NCBI GenBank assembly: GCA_037893225.1
Contig: JAZGUH010000627.1
Location: forward strand, 1,132,537-1,196,536
Length of the DNA: 64,000 nucleotides
Source: Hippasteria phrygiana
Lineage: Eukaryota; Echinodermata; Asteroidea; Valvatida; Goniasteridae
Direction: 5' to 3'
A program made the translations under genes and the position numbers. Below the pieces are notes generated by a model, which was not told the origin of the DNA, ran no database searches, and saw only the letters and a list, made by a program, of their open reading frames with translations. Below, piece after piece: positions 1-12,679 of this stretch (its first letter is position 1; every line of letters begins with the position of its first letter).

Positions 1-863
1 AGACTTGCACGGCCTATTCTAGTCTGGCTTGCTAAGTTCTTTCACTTGGTCACTGTTGGCTGTCTCCTCTCCCATCCCATCTCCGCGCCGTCCAACCGTG
101 GCGCGAAGAGTCTGTCTAGGCGCCGGGCTTGCGCGCCCCTCAACCCGGAGTCTCGACTTTAGGGTCTTGACACACGATGTCCGATCCTAGAAGGGTCTTA
201 ATACAGGCCAATAGTGCAAGCACCTTGTGCGGCTGATCTCTCTTCCCCCGCCCCAAGAGATTCGGCCAAATAGGGGCCAAAATACAAAACGGGAGAGGGT
301 TGGAGGAAGAGGGCTAATCCGATTATTGGTTCTGATTGTGTCTCAGGAAACGTCTTGGGGAAGAGTGTGATGGACAGGGATGATGTTGATGATGGAGGTG
401 TTAAGCGAGCAGCTTCCGGCATGAGAAGGGGGAGGAGCTGCGAGACGCGCGAGAAGAGGGAGGACGTGGCAGGCAAAATGTAATCACCAGCGAGGTTGAA
501 AAATAGGAAACGATGACAATTGATCCTTGGTGTTGCCCACATCACACCCAAAAAAATAAAATAAATGATGAACAAAATTAATTTTAAAATAATTTTGTAA
601 ATATCGTGCAGACCTTTGTTCTGATTTGTACTCTATGAGAAAAATGGCAAATGTCATACAAATGAAGAAACTAACAATGAGGTGCTTGAGCTCAGACCTT
701 CGCGATTAAACAAATCAGGAAATTTGCTCATTTGAATCACTGAATAGTACACTTTAATACGGTAAATGAAACTTGTAGGAGACATAAGCACTTCGTGGTA
801 CGTGTTCATGTCTTCACAATGTTGCGCATATGCCAAAAGTTCCACTTTGGGGTTTGACGAACT
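1..863. other. intergenic DNA, no supported gene
   Basis: The first 500 bp are GC- and CpG-richer than the following sequence. A minus-strand ORF (198-575) has no recognisable domain and is probably fortuitous. Nothing else is identified. Confidence 0.5.
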
Positions 864-890
864 CCCCCCCCCCCCCCCCCCCCCCCCCCC
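864..890. repeat. poly(C) tract, 27 nt
   Basis: Uninterrupted run of 27 C. Confidence 0.95.
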
Positions 891-999
891 AGTCTCGGGG
901 CAGGCAACGGGCTTGTGCACGGCGTTTTTGAGGTCTCAGGATTAAAAGAAATTCAGAGGAAATATTTCTGAGGAGAATTGGTAGTAGCGCCATCTATAT

Positions 1000-1075
1000 A
1001 AACAGTAAGCTTTCAAATTGAAACTAAATATATTTTTTTTATGATTACTAAAGCTATATGCCTTTAAAACATGTG
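1000..1075. repeat. interspersed repeat, copy 1 (with 35376-35461)
   Basis: Shares AACAGTAARCTTTC, then AAAGCTATATG and CTTTAA..GTG in the same order and spacing with 35376-35461. It is followed by a G25 run (1203-1227). Family unknown. Confidence 0.6.
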
Positions 1076-1202
1076 GTGTAACTTTCGGGCGCAATTTGAA
1101 AGAGATGTGAACCACCCCGTTAAGTACCGTGCTTTCCCAATTCAACAGAGGCATGCCCCCTTCATCAGGACTTGGAGGTGTTTTTTTCTTCTTCTTCTTT
1201 TT

Positions 1203-1227
1203 GGGGGGGGGGGGGGGGGGGGGGGGG
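1203..1227. repeat. poly(G) tract, 25 nt
   Basis: Uninterrupted run of 25 G after a TTCTTCTTCTT tract. Confidence 0.95.
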
Positions 1228-2342
1228 TTTGGGGGCGGCATTTGCTGTCCCACAGGAGCAATGTAGAAGCTTAAAGAAGACCTCGCAATTAATGAAGTAG
1301 GCTTTGGTCCTTGTCAACGAATTAACCATGATTTGTTGTTTAAACTTTCCCCAGGAGCGTGTTTGCTTGGTCAGCACGGGCTTAAAATCGCTAAGCGGTG
1401 ATTACCGCTCCGTAATGCCCATCACGGCTCATTCATTAGGCTGTACCCGTCCTTGGTGGGGAAAAGTGACACCGCCAATCAACATTGCTCTGGTTACACT
1501 GTCCATACATTTCCGACCTGTGGATGGACTTTACTAGGAAAGCTCGACTCGCGCGCGTGGGGAATTTGGGTGCGCGGGCGAGTGGTGGGGGACTGACGGG
1601 GTAATTGTGAGGGTCGGTTGATGGATGAGAGAGCAGCTGAAAATGACAAGTGGGTTTTGGAACGATGGGACCAAATATTCTCCGTTTTGATATTTTTAAT
1701 ATCCATATGGATTCAAGCACACACAAAAATTTGACCAAACCAAGAAATATAAATTCTATGTAAAAAAGAGGATATTAGCTTTTAAAATATTCTAAGACAT
1801 TTCGGTAATGAAATACCTCAAGTGATATGATTAGCGTAGGCCTACATGACGTTGTCAACTTATTGAGCCTTGACGAAAACTTGTGTATTTTTAACACCTC
1901 TCTTTTATGATAAATAATTGTATGAGTAACAGGCGCAGTAATTCCAAGTAAAGTGACTGCGAAATAAATCAATGCGTAAAGTTATAAATTCTACAAAACT
2001 GCGGTTCCTATGTGACATTCTGGAGTCAAATACACGGAAGTATTGCGTCTGTTGCTAAATTACACGTGTCCAATACAGAATAGTAGGACTCATATGAAAA
2101 AAGCCACAAGTGTGCTTCACCAACTTGACGAACAGCCAAATGTCGTCAATAATCTGCTTAAATATTTACATTTAAACTTATATTTTGAGTTTTTTGTAGG
2201 AATTGCCTGCCCCACCACGTAGAAAACATTTACAATTTAATATCCCAACTGTGTTGTCAAGTACCCTCCCTGTCTCCCTTTGATCCAATACATCATTTCT
2301 ATCAGTCTGGTACCTCGCAAATGCACCAACCCCAAGCACTGA

Positions 2343-2528
2343 ACTCAACGTGAAACACGACAATCGACCCAAATGGCACTGAAAGTTCCTTTCGCCAAAA
2401 AGGAATGCTACGTGACAAGTTTCGCTGTGAGTGGTGCCAGTATATGGAATAATCTGCCTGAACAAATGAGAACCATAAACTCCTTAAGTACATTTAAATC
2501 GGAGCTACGTAAAGCCATCCGTCAGTGA
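2343..2528 (+). pseudogene. non-LTR retrotransposon, C-terminal end of reverse-transcriptase ORF (5'-truncated)
   Basis: An open frame of about 61 codons ends in TGA at 2526. It reads ...TRQSTQMALKVPFAKK... then FAVSGASIWNNLPEQM and SLSTFKSELRKAIRQ. The pattern S-V-S-G-x-x-x-W-N-x-L-P...S-L-x-x-F-K-S-x-L is the usual C-terminus of Jockey/CR1-like LINE polymerases. The frame is broken upstream, so this is a dead 5'-truncated copy. AT-rich sequence with AATAAATAAATA (about 2840-2855) follows and probably is its 3' tail. Confidence 0.75.
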
Positions 2529-2859
2529 TATTTCTGTCATTTACGCTAATCTGCGGAGTTATAAACTTGGTTGCCAAAATACTTTGGAGCCGGATGGGAA
2601 TTTCCCCTTGTTTTTCACCCTAAAAGGTTTTTTTCGCGGGTTTTTCGCCCATCCCGTAAATCAGCAATAGGCTTCTGGAGAGTTGAAAAGTTAACCGAAA
2701 GTAGATTTATTTGTGTAAACATTATTGTATTTGTTAAAATATTTTGTATGAATGTGTAAATATTCAGTTTTAACTAATAATATGCAGGGCCCCAATGGAA
2801 ACCAGTTTTAAACTGTTTGGGCACACCCTGGGTAAAGAAATGTAATAAATAAATATACT

Positions 2860-4100
2860 GTACATTCATTCACCGATGACTTTTCTTGTAACCGTCATAC
2901 CCCCAACTTCTGTTGGGCCCACGCATAACACCAATCGTGATACACAACTGCCCGAACAACTCTCCTATAAAGAGACCCGTACTTAGCGGGTCACTCCAGG
3001 TGCCAACGTGCCAGGCATCTGCGGAAATTCACGGCGTTTTCAGGCGTGTCTGGCAACTAGCCGCGTATGTGACCGTTTACGGGCAAGGTGAAAAATGATC
3101 GGTTGCATATAATTTCCTATGATTATGTCAGACTATTACTGGTTGGCGACGACAGGTCAAAATTCAGCACGGTTGCAAGGGTTGGCATTTTTGGGAAAAG
3201 TATTCTTGTACAAATCTTGGACTGAATTTTGCAAGTCAATCTGAAGAGAAATTGGAGTGAAAAAGCACGTGCGTGAAGAACATTTCTTACGAGAGGACAA
3301 GCTTGAATAAGAACCGACGACTGGACTGGGAAAAACGGTGTATATATTAGGAAAAGACAAAATGCTATACAGAAGTAACTTTGCCATTCAATGTCCTCGA
3401 CACAGCTGAAATTGTTTACATTGTCACGCCCTCTACCGGTGGTAATTAAACAGTGCAGTCTGGGCGGCATGCAGCTCATGTGTCATGAATCTGTGCCAGA
3501 GACTTTTAAAACGGTCCTTTTTGCCCGTTCTGATGCCATGCACGCGCAGTTCTGAGCAATGAGCATGCGCACAACTGGCTGAACAATGGACAAGGACCGG
3601 TATGTCTGCTTCCACGAGCGTCTCAAATGTCTCCCATTACTTGTCTGGTTCCCAGACCAAAATATTCTGACTATTCTGATGAATATTATGTCCGGTATCC
3701 GCCAATGTCACGTGACCAAATCGGGAGGAATTTCTCCCGTTTCCGAACATGTCAGAAGTTTTCCGAACTTGTTTTCGCTAACATTCGGCTGTTAACGTTG
3801 ATGTTTGCAATAACAACATGACTGTCAGGCCCGTTACAGATCCTGGAATTTGAATTCTCAATTATATATAAAACCTGAAAAATCAATGCAATACTCTTGC
3901 AGTATTTTGCCGACCGGATTTTGCAAGAGTATTACATTTTAATGATGCCACTGACGTCACTCGGACAAACACTGCACGCCATGATCTATTTTAAACCGTG
4001 GGTAGGTACTACCTGACCTAAGATTTAGTCGTCAGGGAATCTTCAGATCAGGGAACCAGACTATCCATAAGTTCATATGAAGCACGATATGAGGCAAAGG
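2860..4100. other. intergenic DNA, no supported gene
   Basis: Short ORFs on both strands without recognisable similarity. I see no tRNA, exon or well-bounded repeat. Confidence 0.4.
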
Positions 4101-4103
4101 GAA

Positions 4104-4257
4104 CCCCCCCCCCCCCCCCCTCCCCCTCTTTTGTGTTGGTCATTGTGTTCCCGGAATCTCAGGAATTCTTTTTAGAAATCTAGGGGGGATGTATTAGGTA
4201 ACAATAGTCTTGAGTGTGTTTAGTGTATAGGGACAAAGGGGGGGGGGGGGGGGGGGG
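4104..4257. repeat. poly(C) 17 nt (4104-4120) and poly(G) 20 nt (4238-4257)
   Basis: Two homopolymer runs of opposite polarity about 120 bp apart, so the strand could fold back on itself. Confidence 0.9.
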
Positions 4258-4362
4258 TACCCCTATGCCCCACATCGTGCTGGGTATCATGTAGTTAGGC
4301 CTGCTCTCCATGCATCGTACTAGTTTGTTTCTTTGCCATATATACCTTGAAAGGACAAATGC

Positions 4363-4427
4363 ATGTAGCTTTCAATTCTGATTAAAAAAGAAAAGTTGAT
4401 ATTTTCCTTTTAATCAGAAAGCTACAT
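4363..4427. repeat. short foldback sequence
   Basis: ATGTAGCTTTC pairs with GAAAGCTACAT. The inner CTGATTAAAA pairs with TTTTAATCAG once a 4-nt bulge (AATT) in the left arm is allowed. No target duplication is visible. Confidence 0.6.
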
Positions 4428-5115
4428 TGAGCTGAATGGTACAAGAAAATAGAGGGCGCTGGACATTCAATGAATGACGCCATGGATCACATGATCGAGG
4501 AAAATGTACTGAAACGTTCAGGGGATTTTTTTTTAGAATACTGGTATTGTGTTATAAGAACCCGGTTTTTATAAGCCTGGAAAAGCTCTGCTTATCACAT
4601 AGAGAAAAACACAGTTAACCATTATGACTAATGTTGCCTTGACTTTAATCTGTATATTCTTAATTCTTAGATGAATTTGGTTAGCAAAATTTTCTGTCAG
4701 GCGTGTGTATAGTATTAATTACCCAAGGCAAATGGTCAAAATCCTAGTCCAAAAGTTTCCGGACAACAACAATCAACCAATGTAAACATTTTCACTTTCA
4801 CTGGTGACCGAAGTGGGTACCAATCTGGAAGACTTTCTCATAAATATAATTGCTGTTAAGTGAGCTTATCAAATCAGATCAAATCCAATCAAATTAAATC
4901 ATCCAACTGGCTTTGTTTTCCCAAGACAACTTGCAGGTTCAAACCTTATTGATTCTTAGTTTAAAATTGTGTTTTCAAACCAAACGAAATTATCCTTAAT
5001 TGAGTGATTTTGATAATATTCCAACTACTCAAATTGAGCTCATTTCACCACTCATTGCTCTAGCAACCAAAAATCAAATTCTGCTTCGTTATCCCCTTGT
5101 TTTTGTTGCTCCAAA

Positions 5116-5140
5116 CATGGAGGTAGTTCCTACCTCCATG
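5116..5140. repeat. perfect 11-bp inverted repeat with 3-nt loop
   Basis: CATGGAGGTAG-TTC-CTACCTCCATG. No evidence of function. Confidence 0.8.
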
Positions 5141-8130
5141 CTCCAAATCACGAAGGAAAAAAACAACTTGAGCATGTGGCAAAACCCACACGCTCGCATT
5201 GTGTCTTGAAATGTCTGTGCGCCGACTTTTGACCCCAACGCTCGTTGCCGTCACACGGTTTGACCCCAGCCGCAGTGTCATTTTGTAATCGTACCCGCAG
5301 CTAAGTACAATTAATCACAGTCTGGTATCGGCTCGGCTGACAACAGGGCCGTTTGAATGTACAAAAACGTATGGTGGGACATGTGCGAGAAAGCTGGCTG
5401 AAGTGATTTTGTGTATAAAACCACCCATGCTGTGAATAGCCTAAATGCTATTGTAATGCAGATTGGATTCCATTTTTACGAATTTGAAAGAACCCTAATG
5501 TATTTATTAATTTTTAAACCATGAGTTCAAATATACCATTGTTTACTTTACAGAGAGAGTTCAGTTAATGGATTGTCAGAAACATTTAAGGTCTTTCTGC
5601 AGAGATATTTTGACAGTGTAATTTTCCCAAGAATCAGTCGAAGTTGGCAAAGTTTTAAAACCTCCCTATAGATCCTTCGCTCGTTCACGTTTGTGAAGTC
5701 AGCTCAAAACATCGATGTCTGCTGTTAATTTTAGGTGTCATTATTTCTAAGTTATCGAAATTGCTACCTGTGTTATCCAATTCCATAAGGGTTTGGATGA
5801 AATATTGACATGATAGTGTCACAGTAATTATTTAAACAAAAATCAGTTTACAAATTCGAAAGGACTTGACTCGACACTTATCAAACATTCAAAGTTGTTT
5901 ACATGACCTGTTTGCCTAACTGTGTGCCCATTGTTTTATTGTTTTGAAACAAGTCATGAACAAAGAACTCTTTGTGTGGTATGGTTGATGTATATAATAA
6001 GAAATGGAATAGGAAGCAGTATAAAAATTATGTTATTAACGAAATAATCGTTTCGAAATTCCAACTGTATACAAAATGTATGTGGAATGGACAATGGTTA
6101 TTTTAAGAGAAATAATTTGGAACAATACATGTATGAACTCCAAGACTTTGTGATTAATCTAGGATGTGTGAAGGCATGTTTAAACTATAACAAAGGTTAA
6201 TCTGACTCACATCTGTGAGATTTTCTCACAAGTATCCCAAATTTCGTTGCCCGGCACAAAGTAGTTGGTGTGAATTAAGCAATTATTAAGGTCCACTGTG
6301 AAACTGCATAGCGAATCGGAGCCAGCGAATATGGCGCAAATAGGTTTTACGACAACAACGATAGATCAATTGTGGCATCAATTGTACAAGATTTCATCGA
6401 TTATTCAGATTATATATGAATTCATGCCACCAGAAGTAAACCAAATAGAGAGTAGAGGTCAAGTTGACCTTATAGACGCGAGTAACTCACTCAGTCTGAA
6501 CGAAAAAGGCGGGAAACGAATTTATTCCAGATAAAATTAGCGATATATTAGACAGTAAACATTTATTAAAATCGTATGACTTTGGATGTTATACAACGTA
6601 CATTTGGGACTCAATGTCCTTCATGACCTCGGTTTCACATTTTTTTTATAAATGCACAAAACGCTGATGTTAAACCTTGAGTTTGGATATGGTTACACTT
6701 GGAAGCAACATTTTCCAGTCAGACATGAACGAAAGAAAAAAAGCGGGAAGCCACTTCTGAGGTAAACCGTTCGCCTCGCGCAAAAAATGACGAAATGTTA
6801 TATCTCTGTGAACATTAAATTTCTTACAAATTTACCGGTACATACCGTCGTTTACAAGGGCCTAGCAGCACAGTGTCGGTTCTTACAAGAAATGTTGAAT
6901 AGACTGAAAAACAAAGGGTGTTACACTTACTTTGTTTCTAATTAATCAATGCCACTAGACACATAGAGCGGACACTATACGTAGAAAAGTAGACAAAATC
7001 TAAACATAAGGCGCGCAAAAACAGCAACCAAAATGGCGTCTGTTTCCATGCATCGGTGACCTTCGACCTCTAGCAACCGTATACGCTAGTTGATGTTGGT
7101 AAATCTGCCCTTCTCCCACGCCAAATATTCCAGCGAATCCACGAGACTTACCTAAGGAAATCCTCCACCGGCAGATTGCAAGGAGACGGGGATGGATGGT
7201 GGGACACGGAATGGGCGGTGCGGTGGGCCCGGGGGGACCCAGACATCGTAGCAATGTGAGTGAGTTGTCGGTACAGCTCTGGGCATGTGCTTCTAACGAG
7301 ATGGTTATGGAACGGTGTATTTCTGCCGTAGGCCGCCGGGGATACGCGCGGCTACCTGGTACGCAGAGTTCGTAGTCGCACGCCCGGCCGTACAGCATCG
7401 TCACTTGCATGGTTGTACTGGTTCGCCACTTGCTGACTCTGGACTGCCAAGACGAAAGCAGACAACCAACGCCCGTCTCACCGGCAATTTAAACCCTCCC
7501 AGTTATCTGTCTCTTCTTCACCGTCTTCTCTGACTTTCCAGCCGGCCAAGAGGAAGGAGGATTTAGCACCTTCGCCGAGTGCGAGTTACCGTTGAAATGT
7601 ATCTCCGGAGGTTTTTTTCTCCTTTTGCGCGGGAATTTGTCACTCGTCGCGAAGGGGGGACGGCATGAGGGGATAGGTCGTATACGGAGAGGCATGATCC
7701 CCAAGCTAGCAGAGTCTAACGCAAAAGCATCGACGCGGCCGGGACAAAACAACAGTCGAGACCGGGTAACGATTGAAGCCGATCAACAAAAGCGAGCCCC
7801 GGTCAAATCGGCCATGGACTTGAGCGATATGGAACCCAGATATTATTGACTGAAAACAACCTGTTTCCGTTGTATCGCACTATCAACAGGGTATGAGACT
7901 TGGGCAGTGTATTTTTAATTGCCCGTATACAGACAGCAACTGAAGCGAGATAATGATGGGAGTCAACGAGGAAGCCAAAGAACGTGCGTATCATAATTGT
8001 GATTTTACCAGTCAAGATTTTGTATTATAATTATTATCATTACTCATGAATTTCTTAATATGCATACTTCTTTCGTGACAGTGTTCTTATTTTGCCTGGA
8101 TCTCCAATAGTTAAATATTCTAATATTTGT
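5141..8130. other. intergenic DNA; CpG-richer island about 7000-7850
   Basis: Mostly AT-rich with no recognised exon. From about 7000 to 7850 the sequence becomes GC- and CpG-rich. A 136-codon minus ORF there (7000-7410) has no recognisable domain. The island may be regulatory, or the end of a neighbouring transcript; I cannot tell which. Confidence 0.35.
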
Positions 8131-8159
8131 GCCCCCCCCCCCCCTCCCTTTCTATGAAC

Positions 8160-8690
8160 TCCAGCTGGTTTCCACGAATTTAAAAATGTTTTCCCTTTGG
8201 ATTGCCTGACCATTGACTTCCCAGTGTGTTTTTTTCAGTGTGTTTCCCTTTCCATGAAATTCCCATTGTTTCCAGTTTAATTTCCATCAATTTCCCAATG
8301 TTTTCCTACCGGTTTGCCTTTAACTTCCCTATTGTTTCCGTTGGTTTGCCATGGACTCCCAGTGTTTTTCTTTTTCAGAGGTTTTCCTTTGCATGGAATG
8401 ACTATTGCTTTCCGGTTGGTTTCCATTAATTTCCCAACGTCTTCATGTTGTTTGCATTTCCACGAACTTCCCAATGTTTTCCAGTCGGTTTCCCTTGGCA
8501 TGAATGATCAGTTGTTTCCCAGTTGGTTTCCATTTAGATTTCTCATGGAGTAATAAACCAGCATGCTTTCTTGTTTCTTTCCCATTATTTCTGTTCCCAA
8601 TTGATTTCCCATGTATTTTCCCATGGAGGTAGCAATTATTGGTAGATTTCCAGTGTAGGTTTCCTTGATGGTTTCCCACAGGGGTGGCGA
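8160..8690. repeat. degenerate tandem array (GTTTCC-rich minisatellite)
   Basis: About twenty diverged reiterations built around TTTCC, CCATGRA and TTCCCAATGTTTTCC, with repeats every 25-35 bp. On the minus strand the array gives low-complexity ORFs rich in Gly-Lys-His-Asn, which I treat as translation artefacts. Confidence 0.75.
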
Positions 8691-8750
8691 GGTATCTGAA
8701 CTGATAACAAGAATTTTATGATAAACCAATGACAACCAACCGTGCTATTA

Positions 8751-8766
8751 CCCCCCCCCCCCCCCC
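8751..8766. repeat. poly(C) tract, 16 nt
   Basis: Uninterrupted C run. Confidence 0.9.
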
Positions 8767-8936
8767 ATAGTATTGGTTACTGAGACCACGAACATTTTTT
8801 TGATGTTCCATAAACTATTTCAATTAGGCCTATTTTAATTAGAAAGGTAAAGGAAAAACTGTTGATATTAACACCAAAAAAATGAATTCAATTTGTGAGG
8901 GTGTTTAGGATGGGAAAACCAAATAGCTTGCTTAAA

Positions 8937-8975
8937 AGTTCGAAACGTTAGGCCAGCCAATGTTGTTGATTTGTA
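8937..8975. repeat. interspersed repeat fragment related to 23496-23560
   Basis: AGTTCGAAACGTTAGGCCAGC followed by AATGTTGTTGA closely matches one arm of the foldback sequence at 23496-23560. Confidence 0.55.
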
Positions 8976-9724
8976 TATTTCAAGTCAATTCAGTCAGTTA
9001 GCAGTTTGTAGGAGTTTAATTCATGTTTATCATATTAAAAGGGACCATACCACACAATGAAAACAAGATCAACTGATACGATGGAACAATGACCATTCAC
9101 CTGAGACAACAAAGAAGGAATTTCGTTTGCACAACCAAGCAAACTTCAGTTGCGCGTTGCACAGAGAAATACACTTGTACAGAACATACAAATGCCACAC
9201 GCAGCCTAATTTGAACCAACTTCCCATGGCTAAACACTGATGAAAATGTAAGTCACTCACCTGGGTAGATTTCTTGAAATTCGTCTCTGGCTCACTAAGA
9301 ACGAAGCCTCGTGCATTCTTGAGAACTGAAAAATCGTGTTGTTATCGAGGCACTGCTTGTACAAAAATGGAGTGCGGTGATGAGATTGGTATCTGGACCA
9401 CACGGAGTAGTCGAGGCTCCACGATAACAGGGCGCTGACAAACGCAACGGGAGTCAGTACATTCCTGATTTTATGGGGGCGCCCATTGTTCAAGCGATTG
9501 GATGTGATTTTGGTGGAAGCTCGGGGTTTGCAAATTCGTATCAGACTAGAATGGGTTTGGAAAAGCCAGGGGGATAAAATCAAGGGCAAAGTTGGTGAAT
9601 AGATAACGCGAAATGACCAAACCCCAAACAAAATGTTGGAGTTCAACACCCCCCCCCCCCCCCCATCAAACCTTACCAGCAAACTACACCCTCCTCCCGC
9701 AAACAAAATATGTTGTAGGGTTTT

Positions 9725-9960
9725 GTTTTATACAAGTTCGCCCTGAACAAGGCTAAAAGCACAATCAAAAGGAAAAAGGTTCAAAGATACAAGAGGTGGA
9801 AATTTATACCGGTAATATTCCTCTTGAAGGAGGAAAGATTGTACGATGAAGGGAAACATGCACCAGGTAAAGAATTCCATAGAGATACAGAACGAGGGAA
9901 AAAGCTATTGGCATAGCTTTACGTTCTACATCTACAGGTACAGCTAGAATATACATGATA
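9725..9960 (-). mobile_element. LINE relic, family A (reverse-transcriptase C-terminus)
   Basis: The reverse complement is homologous to 45013-45171. It has the block for W-N-S-L-P-G-A-C-F, seen here as GTAAAGAATTCCATAGAGA next to the AACGAGGGAAAAAGCTATTG block. It has frameshifts and is 5'-truncated. Other copies of the family lie at about 17850-17990, 44590-45171 and 56886-57560. Confidence 0.7.
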
Positions 9961-11499
9961 TAGTTATTAATCATAGCTATTCAGTAAATCAAGAGACGGA
10001 ACGGGTTTTGATGATCCTATATAGCCTACTATGGAACAGAAATCGAGCTGGTGTGATATTCGGAGGGAAAATAGTAATTATGCATGACAAACAAGAAGTG
10101 ACCCTATGTAAGTTTTGGCTTGAAGATAATTGCAACTTGTACCCCTACAACTTAAAACCATAGAGCAAGGCTCTATGTTAAAACAATATGCTACACTCGT
10201 ACATACATTCACATATCTCCTTCCTATACCCTTCCCATAGTCGAGTACAGCCACCTAAAATAATTAAGGAAAATTCAGGGATCCCCTGAAGCTTTACACC
10301 ACCAAGAAAAAGCCAAAAACCGAACGATGGTTGATTATTTTTTTCCCGAACCTGTTGGGGGAAGTGCCCCAGCGATTTTTGCGATCAATCAATCGGCACC
10401 CCGCGACTGCGAGATGGGTGCTGCGTTCAGGAGTCGCCTTGTTGATCAACCGGTGACCGGTGTTACATCATTATAGGTGCTGATGATACGGTTTGCCTCG
10501 GCGCGCGCTCGGAGTTGTCAACATCGTCATTTCCATTTCAAGATTAGTTGAGCTGGGGATTTGACCATGTGTTCCTTCCTCCGTGGTTTGACCATTTTGA
10601 GTCAAATCTAACTACTTTTTAAACGTGTATATAGAGCTATTTAGCGCAAATGTTGTTGCTTTAATAGCAGGTTTTCCTGCTAAGCAAAATAGCTGGGAAC
10701 AGTCACACGGACTATAAATCACACACCTGTTTGGCTGGTAACCTGTTTTCACTATTAAGCGAACTCGTATGTGCTAAGCAGAATATTGTGCTAACCAGGC
10801 TCATGAAATTGGAACAAATGCGTCAGGGCTGATCAGTCATCGAACTCACTGCCTTTAACAATCGAGCGTTCCCTTCTGTTAATTATGAATATCACCAATC
10901 TACAAGTCCATGATCTGACCATGATCTAACAGAGAACTAAATAAAAACATGGAGGAATGATAAAACAAAAGGTCACTGAGTAAAGCCAGTTTGGGACTTA
11001 CAGTTATGCCCAAAACTATTCATGAAAAATCTGGTAGTTTGCTTTTCTCTCATACATAAAAGCTGGATTAGCGGAACTTAGGCTTTACCTAATGACTTTT
11101 AGTTGGCATATACAAATCTACAGATATTTTGGTTTCACATCATTAGCATAAAAGTAGAAATAATAAATAAAAGGATTTACAATACCCCGAATTTGGCATG
11201 GGTATGAATAATTTTGGACATAACTGTACTGCTTGCGCTTGAAAATGCACGATGACCGCAACCATTGAAATTGAAAGTTGATTTCGTCAATTCATCCTAA
11301 GGCCTTTCAAATGAATTTTGCAGCCATGTGTACAGTACATGAGACTTTCACTTCAATAAAAACAGTTACAGGCTAATGTAGGAGTTGCAATAATGCAGGG
11401 CGAAGTGGTTCCTATATGCAGCATTGAGAGCTATGTCAATTTTGTAGTGAGTCCAACAGTTTAACGATACCAAATTATTTCCTCGCTTTGCATTAAAGC
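9961..11499. other. 5' flank, no supported gene
   Basis: AT-rich with a CpG-richer patch at 10360-10520. No exon recognised. Confidence 0.4.
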
Positions 11500-12679
11500 G
11501 ATTTGTTCTCTATGCGTAATCAGGGAACAATTTCTCTCCTAGAATGTAAACATTCTGCGTGAAGCAACACACCACGTGATGCCCCAACCCCTACGTCATC
11601 GTGCTAACGCCGCGCCCCCTCTGACGATTACACTCACCCTCAAGACGCATCTTGACTCGAGGAGCAGACTCAAAGAAAACAGTGATGGTCTGTCACAGCC
11701 CGTCTGGTCTTGTTCCCGCCTCGCCTGGAGGTGACCCGGGAGTATTATTCCAATATTGAAATTTCACAGCCGAGATGTCACCAACTCGTCATGCGCTCAT
11801 TAGCATTAATTTTAATAATGTTGACACGGCTAAGTTGTCGCCAGCCAATGATTTAGTAGCCGGAGCAGACGACATTGCGAGTGGTTTACGCGGGAACCTG
11901 TCAGTCTCACCGGCCCTGCCGTTTTTCACGCCAATGGCGGGCCTTCAGCCATCCCCTTACTACTAATGACCACTGCCCGGGGGCCAGCCCCCTTTTTTCT
12001 TCAATGGCTGATATTACACTATATCATGGCTGGTTTTTATTTTACACACATTACACACGACGGGGTTTGTTTTGGTTGGTGTTCGATCAGTCTTCGCTGA
12101 CCGTCCGCTGAAGGAGAACCTATACCCCCAAGCCTGTCATGATCATCAGCAGGGCTAACCCCATCAAGCGCTAGGCCGCCCAGGAGATACTGATACCCAA
12201 CTACTGTACACTAAACCACACGCTGTTTTGACACCAAGCCGCCGTTGGAGGGCTAAGCCGTTGAATACCTACACCGCGAGGCCGTTGCCCGAGCACCAAG
12301 CGGCTTCGTCTGTGTTGACCCGCCAGGTCGCGCGGCCCGATCCCCGGTACCCATCCATACTCCAGCGCCCCGGCTCAAATTATTTTACTTAGCGATTGAC
12401 ACAGCCCCGCAAATCTTTCCGAAAAGCCTATCGAGGATTGCGCCAGGATCCAGGAAGGGGGAATTTCTGTTGGGTACACCGTGACTTCTGGTAGTACACA
12501 TCAAACAAGATATTCTTGACAGTTACCAAAAGTTGATTTTTTAAAGAGTGCACAAGATCTCCAAACTTCGACCCAAACCAAACAGAAGTCCCAACGACAT
12601 CTGCAAGGGAGATTAAACAGGGGCACGCCGTAAAGATAGAGAAGAGATTGTTTGCCCTTAATAGTTGGTCCTCCTGGCT
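11500..12679 (+). promoter_or_regulatory. candidate promoter / 5' UTR region of Tbx1/10
   Basis: Compared with the AT-rich DNA at 10.6-11.5 kb, this stretch is richer in GC and CpG (for example 11600-11750 and 12240-12370). It abuts the start-codon exon. It contains a forkhead-consensus TGTAAACA (11545-11552) and an AT-core cluster with several TAAT motifs (about 11790-11820). No clear TATA box is placed relative to a start site. An acceptor-like pyrimidine tract ending in AG at 12664 may mean that the 5' UTR is spliced. Confidence 0.4.

Noticed and set aside
6298..6534. 78-codon + ORF beginning at an ATG
   Set aside because: No recognisable domain, AT-rich composition and no upstream or downstream exon support.
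7000..7410. 136-codon minus-strand ORF in a CpG-rich island
   Set aside because: No recognisable domain or splice context; GC-rich DNA has few stops.
11545..11552. Forkhead site TGTAAACA as a conserved Tbx1 control element
   Set aside because: Vertebrate Tbx1 is controlled by Fox factors, but close variants of this motif occur repeatedly in the window (for example near 4784 and 14672), so it is not evidence on its own.
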